NCBI RefSeq assembly: GCF_002909375.1
Contig: NZ_PPXD01000005.1
Location: 186,001-250,000, forward strand
DNA from: Cryobacterium zongtaii
GTDB lineage: Bacteria; Actinomycetota; Actinomycetes; Actinomycetales; Microbacteriaceae
Direction of reading: 5' to 3'
DNA length: 64,000 nt
Shown: piece after piece, positions 63,615 through 64,000 of the stretch
How the letters are laid out: each line of letters starts with the position of its first letter
How positions within the stretch are numbered: position 1 is the stretch's first letter
Notes under the pieces: model-generated
Databases searched by the model: none
Seen by the model: only the letters and a program-made list of their open reading frames with translations
Told to the model about the DNA's origin: nothing
Translations under genes and position numbers: made by a program

Positions 63615-64000
63615 TCAGTTCGCCGCGAACCCCAGTTCAGGGAATTCAGACAGGATAGTGAATTCGCCCTTGGCTGTCATGATGTGTGGGTTGCGTCCCG
63701 TCTCGGACGCAATGGGATCCTTGGCTCGTGAAACGTATTCCACGACGGGACGCCCCTGAACTGCATCGTCGATGAAAGCGTTAGTCAAGCGGGGACGCTC
63801 GAAGGTCCAAGTCAAGACCTCGTTTCTATTTATCGGCCGAGGCAAGGCTGATCCACCCTCGACCATGTCACCGTCGTGAACCGCTACCTGGCCATTGAAC
63901 TCGAACTTCTTCGGTCCACCGACGGTTTCCGTCCCGCGAACGCGAAATCCGGCCTCATCTGCACGTTCGAATTCCCAGTACACGTCTACGATTTGTGTGG
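63615..64000 (-). CDS. Element protein of unknown function, 5' end beyond the window
   Basis: At least 128 codons; the frame stays open to the window edge, so the start is outside (a GTG at 63983 would give 122 residues). Visible sequence: VDVYWEFERADEAGFRVRGTETVGGPKKFEFNGQVAVHDGDMVEGG, LTWTFERPRLTNAFIDDAVQGRPVVEYVSRAKDP, IMTAKGEFTILSEFPELGFAAN. Rich in predicted beta strands, no motif recognised. It lies 221 bases upstream of the small acidic gene on the same strand. Confidence 0.6.
   Translation of the reverse strand, partial: TQIVDVYWEFERADEAGFRVRGTETVGGPKKFEFNGQVAVHDGDMVEGGSALPRPINRNEVLTWTFERPRLTNAFIDDAVQGRPVVEYVSRAKDPIASETGRNPHIMTAKGEFTILSEFPELGFAAN

Larger units (their letters stand above)
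56124..64000. mobile_element. Left part of an integrative (AICE-like) element inserted in tadA
   Basis: From the break in tadA to the window end the DNA is visibly less GC-rich and uses different codons than the host. In order it carries a large serine integrase, an FtsK/SpoIIIE translocase, two unknown genes, a rolling-circle Rep and two more unknown genes. Integrase plus FtsK-type Tra plus Rep is the core of actinomycete integrative and conjugative elements, which move double-stranded DNA between mycelia or cells. The right end is outside the window. Confidence 0.82.

Overview
The window is chromosomal DNA of a high-GC actinobacterium, most likely a member of the Microbacteriaceae (Cryobacterium-like is a guess from gene content; no rRNA is present to test it). 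The pointers are the GC-rich third codon positions, a mycothiol-linked formaldehyde dehydrogenase, a 6C small RNA, a DUF222/HNH gene, a DUF6545 membrane protein and an actinobacterial Tad pilus locus.

Layout. 1-6000: the 5' end of typA, then a complete peptide ABC transporter operon (lipoprotein, two permeases, double ATPase) with a strong hairpin between the binding-protein gene and the permease genes. 6186-7420: a thiol-oxidoreductase/CPBP pair. 7435-12350: glycine cleavage operon gcvT-gcvH-gcvP behind a tandem glycine riboswitch. 12538-14111: a broken DUF222/HNH gene. 14136-28492: mixed single genes (acetyltransferases, a large membrane protein, a Lon-like domain protein, FAD monooxygenase, an acyl-CoA synthetase lacking its C-terminal domain, DUF2461, hydrolase, glycosylase, PHP protein) ending in the mscR/metallo-hydrolase formaldehyde pair. 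28499-28630: a cluster of palindromic half-repeats. 29320-29390: tRNA-Cys. 29443-32921: acetoin module alsS-budA with a divergent LysR regulator. 33010-34331: a lipoprotein gene bracketed by two copies of a long palindromic repeat. 34436-38943: GNAT, lipoprotein, WYL regulator with a perfect divergent operator and a VOC protein, and a photolyase-family protein with no cysteine. 39067-39141: 6C RNA. 39280-42302: an operon joining an EspR-like DNA-binding protein, a DUF6545 membrane protein, an ImmA/IrrE-type metallopeptidase and a further membrane protein. 42634-45053: CGNR regulator divergent from a flavin monooxygenase and an isochorismatase-type hydrolase. 45166-49758: ychF, an exonuclease, rmuC, an EamA exporter and a small protein. 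49851-51773: a wall-anchored alkaline phosphatase. 51896-56126: Tad pilus genes read leftward, ending in a tadA that has lost its 5' part.

From about 56124 to the window end the base composition drops and a mobile element begins. It starts with a large serine integrase next to the junction in tadA, followed by an FtsK-type translocase gene, several unknown genes and a rolling-circle Rep gene. This is the gene set of an actinomycete integrative and conjugative element, here carrying a serine integrase instead of the commoner tyrosine integrase. Only its left end is in the window; the right end and the 5' part of tadA must lie beyond 64000. Excision should restore tadA, so the element may switch Tad pilus assembly.

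The most interesting items are the element inside tadA, the metallopeptidase/DUF6545/EspR-like operon, the cysteine-free photolyase homologue, the long palindromic repeats and the perfect operator upstream of the WYL regulator.
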